64,000 nucleotides of DNA from the NCBI GenBank assembly GCA_902763615.1, contig CACWSX010000006.1, forward strand, positions 1 to 64,000, read 5' to 3'. The notes below the pieces were generated by a model. The model had not been told where the DNA came from, did no database searches, and was given only the letters and a program-made list of their open reading frames with translations. Both the position numbers and the translations under genes were made by a program. Shown here one piece after another: positions 59,251-64,000 of this stretch. Numbering within the stretch: the stretch's first letter is position 1; every line of letters begins with the position of its first letter. This DNA comes from an uncultured Prevotellaceae bacterium (lineage in GTDB: Bacteria > Bacteroidota > Bacteroidia > Bacteroidales > Bacteroidaceae).

Positions 59251-61725
59251 CTAAAATTCAATAACGTCGGATTGGAGCATTGATGACTTGGCAGTGATAG
59301 AGCCTTTGCCCGTAACCACTACCATGCATTTGCCGAAGAAGGCCTTACGCTGAGGCGAGGTAAAACGTTCCATCGAGGTCTGACAACCATTGTCGGTGCC
59401 TAAGATACGACCAGTCCCTTCGCTGATGAAGACTATCTGATCCTCAGCCCAGGGGCAGAGGTTGCCGTCCTTATCAACCACCTCGGCGGTGATGAAGGTC
59501 GTGGTCTTTCCCTGATAGTCTTTCGAGAGGCGGATCTTGGCAGGAGGACCGGCGGTCTTGATGGCCTGCTCGCCAACGACCTTGCCGTCCTTGCGTGCGA
59601 CTACCTTCACCTCGCCCGGGTCGAAGACGACGCGCCAGCCGACGTGATATTCGGTGTTGAGACTCGTCTTCATGTTATGAGCGTCGTAACGATGCTCGGG
59701 ATTCTCTGCCGTCTTGCATCGCACACCCTGGCTCTTGCCGTTGATGAAGAGTTCCACCTCGTCGGCATTGTTGTAGTAACACCACATATCAATCTCGTCG
59801 CCCGGCACCCAGTTCCAATGGGGGAAGATATGTAGCACGGGCGTATCGGTCCACTCGCTCTGGTACATATAATAGCTGTCCTTGGGGAAGCCGGCCAAGT
59901 CGATGATACCAAAGTAGCTGGAACGTGCGGGGAAGCCATAGGGCGTGGGCTCGCCGATATAGTCCCAACCCGTCCAGATATACTGTCCGCCCACGAAGTC
60001 GTTGTGTTTCACTACATCCCAAGTCTCTTCATGTGTCGAGCTCCATGAGGCATGGAAGTTGTCGTATGAAGAGCACATATACGAGGGGTCGGTATAAGGG
60101 AGATACCACTCCTTTGGTGCCCAGGTGATCTCGTCGGAAGGCATCTTGTAGTAGCCGCGCGTCTGCAGCGCCGATACGCTCTCCGAGAAGATGAAGGGCT
60201 TATCAGGGAAGTTCTTCGGCACATCCTTCACCCACTGGTGGTGGTAGTTGAAACCGATGATGTCGATGGCACCGCTCTTGAAGAGGTGGTTGTTGGGCGA
60301 AGGCTCGTTGCAACCAGCCAGGATGGGACGGCTCTCGCCGTCGTTGCGCCTGATGATATCAGCAAGATGTCTCGTAAGCAAGGAATTAGGACTCATTTCG
60401 CCATCCTTGGCCAGTGTGGAGGCATCGCGGGCGGCATTCAAGAGGAGGTTGGCCTGCTCGAGTGTCAACTCATCAGCATCCTTACTCGACCACTGTTCGA
60501 GCACCTCATTGCCAATCGACCACATGAGGATGCAGGGGTGATTGCGGTCGCGCACCACCAGGTCGGTGAGATCGCGCTCATGCCACTCATCGAAGAAGCG
60601 GGCGTAGTCGTTCTGCGTCTTCTTGCGCCGCCACATATCGAAACTCTCGTCCATCACGATGAGTCCCATCGTATCGCACATATTTAAGAGTTCAGGAGCT
60701 GGGGGATTGTGCGAACTGCGGATGGAATTGACACCCATCGCCTTGAGTTTCGAGAGTTTGCGATGGAGGGCATCTTCGTTGAGGGCGGCACCCAAGCAGC
60801 CAAAGTCGTGATGCTCGCAGACGCCATTGAGTTTGAAGTTCTTGCCATTGAGCCAGAAGCCCGTCTTGGCATCGAAGCGGAAGGAGCGGAAGCCTGTCGT
60901 AGTCTCGTAAGTATCAACCACCTTACCACCCACTTTCACTTGCGTGCGTACCTTATATATATGTGGTGTCTCACACGACCAAAGCATCGGCTTGGCGACG
61001 GTAATGGCGGATTTCAGGCCTTTTGACTTGCCAACGACCTTGCCATTGGGGTCGATGAGGGTATTTTCGACCGTTCCCTGACCATTGAGCGTCACCTCGA
61101 TATTGAGGCGGCCTTTGCCTTTAACCACGCTGCTGCTGGCATTGACACCCCAATGAGCCACATGCACGGGACTGGTGGTGGTGAACCAGACGTGGCGGTA
61201 GATACCACAACCGCTATACCAACGGGAATTAGGCTGGTCGGAGTTGTTGACACGGACAGCCACCACATTGTCGCCCTCACGGACATACGGGGTGATGTCG
61301 TACTCGAAACTCGAATAGCCGTAGGGGCGATGCCCCACCTCCTGACCATTGACATAGACGGTGGAATTCATATACACACCGTCGAACTCGATGAAGAAGC
61401 GATGAACAGACGGTTTGCCGCTCTCGCCCCTGCCCCTAGCCTTCAAGAGGTGAGAGACGTCGAAGTGCTTGCGATACCACCCGATGCCGCCAGGAAGGGC
61501 TCCCCCACCCGCACCACTGGGATTGCTGACATAGAAGTCGCCCTCGATGGCCCAGTCGTGGGGCACGTCAAGGATACGCCACTTGCTATCGTCGAAGTCG
61601 GCCTTGGCCATCGCTATGGAGTCGCCAAGGGTAAAGCGCCAGTTCTTATCAAAACACTGTCTGTCACGAGCCTGCGCGGCAGAAAATCCGCACAGGACAC
61701 AAATCAAAAATACGATTCTCTTCAT
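59251..61725 (-). CDS. GH2 family beta-galactosidase, secreted
   Basis: 824 residues with a signal peptide (about 1-19). The sugar-binding jelly roll (about 25-180), Ig-like domain (about 185-290), TIM barrel (about 295-570) and C-terminal DUF4982/Ig-type domains follow in GH2 order. The acid/base is E407 in WSIGNEV, and the nucleophile is probably E515 in FIFSESVSAL. It removes terminal beta-galactosyl (or related) residues in the periplasm. It lies 14 bp downstream of the GH31 gene and is probably co-transcribed. The GH31+GH2 pair fits debranching of galactosylated xyloglucan; other beta-glycosides remain possible. Confidence 0.92.
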   Translation of the reverse strand: MKRIVFLICVLCGFSAAQARDRQCFDKNWRFTLGDSIAMAKADFDDSKWRILDVPHDWAIEGDFYVSNPSGAGGGALPGGIGWYRKHFDVSHLLKARGRGESGKPSVHRFFIEFDGVYMNSTVYVNGQEVGHRPYGYSSFEYDITPYVREGDNVVAVRVNNSDQPNSRWYSGCGIYRHVWFTTTSPVHVAHWGVNASSSVVKGKGRLNIEVTLNGQGTVENTLIDPNGKVVGKSKGLKSAITVAKPMLWSCETPHIYKVRTQVKVGGKVVDTYETTTGFRSFRFDAKTGFWLNGKNFKLNGVCEHHDFGCLGAALNEDALHRKLSKLKAMGVNSIRSSHNPPAPELLNMCDTMGLIVMDESFDMWRRKKTQNDYARFFDEWHERDLTDLVVRDRNHPCILMWSIGNEVLEQWSSKDADELTLEQANLLLNAARDASTLAKDGEMSPNSLLTRHLADIIRRNDGESRPILAGCNEPSPNNHLFKSGAIDIIGFNYHHQWVKDVPKNFPDKPFIFSESVSALQTRGYYKMPSDEITWAPKEWYLPYTDPSYMCSSYDNFHASWSSTHEETWDVVKHNDFVGGQYIWTGWDYIGEPTPYGFPARSSYFGIIDLAGFPKDSYYMYQSEWTDTPVLHIFPHWNWVPGDEIDMWCYYNNADEVELFINGKSQGVRCKTAENPEHRYDAHNMKTSLNTEYHVGWRVVFDPGEVKVVARKDGKVVGEQAIKTAGPPAKIRLSKDYQGKTTTFITAEVVDKDGNLCPWAEDQIVFISEGTGRILGTDNGCQTSMERFTSPQRKAFFGKCMVVVTGKGSITAKSSMLQSDVIEF

Positions 61726-61739
61726 CTATATGGGGTATT

Positions 61740-64000
61740 CTACAAATTAATACTGATGGCTTTGCCGGAATAATTGACGAGCTTGCCCTCGGGGTTGTCA
61801 AGGTTGAGGGACTTGGCACTATCCTTGGAGATAAGCACGACATTGAACTGACGGTTCTTCAACATGCCATTGAACTGACCCTTGCGAGCCCCGAACGAAA
61901 CGGTCTTGGCAGCATCGTCGTAAGTGATATCGATAGTGGCATACTTGCCCTTCTCGTAATTATAGTTGGTACCCTCGTCCTCATAGAGCTGGAACGAGCC
62001 GTCCTGTCCGGCGTAGACATAGAGGTTGATGAGTTCAGCGGGTTTCTCATCGCTCCACTCCATCTCAGGACCGAAGAGGATGATGGCACCCTCACGCACG
62101 AAGACGGGAATCTGCTCGTAGGGCGCATCGACCACTAAGGTTTGACCACCTGCGATATACTCGTTGGTATAGAGGTTATACCAGCCACACTGCTTAGGGA
62201 AGTAGACGCTACGATTGCGGGCTTTATAGTAGCCTACGGGACATGCCATCAGCGCAGGGCCGAACATCCACTGGTTGCCGATGTCCTCTACGGCCTTATC
62301 GCCATTGAAGTCCATCACCAGCGGGCGCATCAGGGTGTAGTCCTTGAAGTGTGCCCAGCCAGCCATCGAATAGAGATAAGGCATGAGGCGATAGCGCAAC
62401 TTGTCGTAATAGACAAACGACTGGTAGGCAGGATGATTGTCGGGCGCAATGTTCCATATCTCGCGCAATGGCCACTGACCATGAGAGCGGAACAGCGGGA
62501 TAAAGGTGCCGAACTGATTCCAGCGTGTCTGCAGTTCACGCCACTCCTTCAGGTCTTCGTTCTCCTGACCTGTGCGGTCGAAGAGCTGCTGAGCAGCCAC
62601 ATAGCGGTTCTCCACACAGAAGCCCCCCTGATCCATTCCCCAGAAAGGCAAGCCGGAGATAGAGTAATTGAGTCCTGCGGTCATCTGGGCGCGCATATCC
62701 TCCCAACGGGTGCCGATGTCGCCGCTCCAGGTGGCCGTAGAGAAGCGCTGTTCGCCAGCAAAGCCGCTACGGGTAAGCAGGAATACACGAGGCTCATTCG
62801 CCTTGCCCTTCCAGACAGAGCGCTGACCATTGTAGATGGCATCGGCATTCACGGTGCTGTAGGCATTGAAATACTCTGTTGAAGTGCCTAAGGCTGTAGG
62901 ACCAGAGAGGGCCTTGCGATACCACATCGGCGTACAGTCGCGCACATTAGGCTCTGAGGCATCCATCCACCAGGCATCGACGGTTGAATATTGACCATTG
63001 ACCATCGACCATTTGCCTTTGGTCGTAGACAAGCCGCTATAGAGGTTTTCGTCCATCTGGCGCCAGAACATCTTGCGGGCACCAGCATCATAGGCATCGT
63101 AGAAACCATTCGTATAGCCAGGACCCACCCAGTCATGAATATCATCGGTAGGCGACTGGATATACATCCAGCCCTTGGCATCGAGTTCTTTGTAGTTGTC
63201 AGTATTGACATAGAACTTAGGCCATACGGAGATCATAAAACGTCCGTGCATCTGATGCACATTGTCGAGCATCTGCTGGGGATTGGGATAGCGAGACGCC
63301 TCAAACTGGTGACTTCCCCACTGATCCTCGGGCCAGTAGTTCCAGTCCTGTACGATATTATCGATGGGGATATGACGCTTGCGGAATTCTGCCAGCGTGC
63401 TTTCTACCTCCTCGGAGGTCTTATAGCGCTCACGGCTCTGCCAGAAGCCCAGCACCCACTTAGGATAGAGACTGGCCTTGCCAGTGAGGGTGCGATAGCC
63501 GGAAATCACCTGATCGAGGTTCTCGCCTGCAATGAAGTAATAATCCATATCCTTGGCCATCTCGCTCCATACGGAAAGTTGTCCACGCTCCTCAGCACTA
63601 CGAGGCTCCGCTACACGCAAGCCACAGTAACTCTCGCCACCATCAGGCTGCCACTCGATGCGCAACTGGACCCTCTTCTTCTTTTCCAGTTCGACGGCGA
63701 ACTTATAGGCATTGGGATTCCAGGCCGTACGCCAACGTTCGGGCACCACCTCCTTACCGTCGATATATACCTTGATATAACCGGCATAATAGAGAATAAA
63801 CTGGAAAAGTTCCTTCTGCCCCTTACACTCGCATTTACCCTTACAGTCGCATTTGCCGCCATCGCAGCACTTGGGCTCGATAAAGCCCTCGTAGGTGACA
63901 TTAGCTCCTGCCAGCTGGAAACCCTGAGGCAGGTTCTTGATGCCGCCATTATCCGTCTTCAGGGCAATAGCCGACTTCGCGGGCGTACCATATTCATAAT
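61740..64000 (-). CDS. GH31 alpha-glycosidase with PA14 insert, 5' end outside window
   Basis: At least 753 residues; the frame is open to the window edge and no start was reached (the GTG near 63749 is internal). A PA14-like module (LFQFILYYAGYIKVYIDGKEV) with a Cys-rich loop (CCDGGKCDCKGKCECKG, about 63821-63871) is followed by the (beta/alpha)8 barrel. The nucleophile Asp is in WWMDASEPN and the acid/base Asp in WSGDIGTRWEDM. GH31 enzymes with an inserted PA14 are known as alpha-xylosidases of xyloglucan loci, the likely role here. Just before the nucleophile is an extra stretch coded by a GACCATT tandem repeat. Confidence 0.88.
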   Translation of the reverse strand, partial: YEYGTPAKSAIALKTDNGGIKNLPQGFQLAGANVTYEGFIEPKCCDGGKCDCKGKCECKGQKELFQFILYYAGYIKVYIDGKEVVPERWRTAWNPNAYKFAVELEKKKRVQLRIEWQPDGGESYCGLRVAEPRSAEERGQLSVWSEMAKDMDYYFIAGENLDQVISGYRTLTGKASLYPKWVLGFWQSRERYKTSEEVESTLAEFRKRHIPIDNIVQDWNYWPEDQWGSHQFEASRYPNPQQMLDNVHQMHGRFMISVWPKFYVNTDNYKELDAKGWMYIQSPTDDIHDWVGPGYTNGFYDAYDAGARKMFWRQMDENLYSGLSTTKGKWSMVNGQYSTVDAWWMDASEPNVRDCTPMWYRKALSGPTALGTSTEYFNAYSTVNADAIYNGQRSVWKGKANEPRVFLLTRSGFAGEQRFSTATWSGDIGTRWEDMRAQMTAGLNYSISGLPFWGMDQGGFCVENRYVAAQQLFDRTGQENEDLKEWRELQTRWNQFGTFIPLFRSHGQWPLREIWNIAPDNHPAYQSFVYYDKLRYRLMPYLYSMAGWAHFKDYTLMRPLVMDFNGDKAVEDIGNQWMFGPALMACPVGYYKARNRSVYFPKQCGWYNLYTNEYIAGGQTLVVDAPYEQIPVFVREGAIILFGPEMEWSDEKPAELINLYVYAGQDGSFQLYEDEGTNYNYEKGKYATIDITYDDAAKTVSFGARKGQFNGMLKNRQFNVVLISKDSAKSLNLDNPEGKLVNYSGKAISINL
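62988..63015. repeat. In-frame GACCATT tandem repeat inside GH31
   Basis: Three consecutive 7-bp units (GACCATT, GACCATC, GACCATT) encode part of the stretch KWSMVNGQYSTV directly before the conserved DAWWMDASEP block. Confidence 0.7.

Noticed and set aside
63611-63949. 112-residue minus-strand frame at the window edge
   Set aside because: The GH31 frame continues open through this region with PA14 sequence, so the other frame is a shadow.

Overview
The window looks like a chromosomal segment of a Bacteroidales bacterium, most likely Prevotella or a close relative (Prevotellaceae). The grounds are: promoters of the Bacteroidetes type (TAnnTTTG with an upstream TTTG, repeatedly at 20 bp spacing); A-rich leaders instead of Shine-Dalgarno sites; many secreted proteins and lipoproteins with MKK/MKR signal peptides; Bacteroidetes-restricted families (DUF3822, DUF4230, DUF4738, DUF4890, DUF5606, DUF6078); a full menaquinone cluster; and a GH2/GH31 polysaccharide-degradation pair. 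No rRNA, tRNA, CRISPR array or transposase gene was seen.

Layout. 1-5400 is the accessory part: an overlapping gene pair of which the second carries a PD-(D/E)XK-like motif, a decayed WYL regulator, two secreted proteins (one built of 25-residue DYFGN repeats), palindrome-rich spacers, small orphan genes, and a vapE-type P-loop ATPase gene enclosed by ~100-bp inverted repeats that carry mirrored copies of GGTATATGTT. 5400-28950 is mostly housekeeping: SGNH hydrolase, DUF3822-rsmD, cls-dnaG, pepT-antiporter, an LptD-like protein with an HD protein and a biotin-type carboxyltransferase, an L25-pth-hslR-antiporter-yhhQ-queF run with a preQ1 riboswitch in front of yhhQ, and nusB-yajC-ybbR-coaE, where coaE is fused to DUF5606. 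28960-33240 holds a large outer-membrane barrel protein and aroB. 33400-42400 is a nine-gene leftward run: three tandem ROK-family paralogues, then menI-menF-menD-menB-menC-menE. 42490-47340 is lysS-gpsA-pgi-HAD. 47350-59210 mixes lipoproteins, a nucleoside hydrolase, a sugar-isomerase-like protein, an AI-2E-type permease, DUF4230 and DUF4738 proteins, a sodium:alanine symporter, TrmO, a TPR histidine kinase and an MBL-fold hydrolase. 59250-64000 has a GH2 beta-galactosidase and the 3' part of a GH31 glycosidase with a PA14 insert, which together resemble part of a xyloglucan-type utilisation locus.

The most unusual signals are: (1) short palindromic or tandem repeats sitting in frame inside conserved genes (rsmD, menE, menC, dnaG, GH31, possibly menD and pth), two of them clearly the same ~87-bp element; (2) the inverted-repeat-bounded vapE unit; (3) the three ROK paralogues ahead of the men genes, none with the usual DxGGT phosphate motif and one with Asn in place of the catalytic Asp; (4) a preQ1-I riboswitch; and (5) the CoaE-DUF5606 fusion. 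All family names come from reading the sequence; no database search was run.
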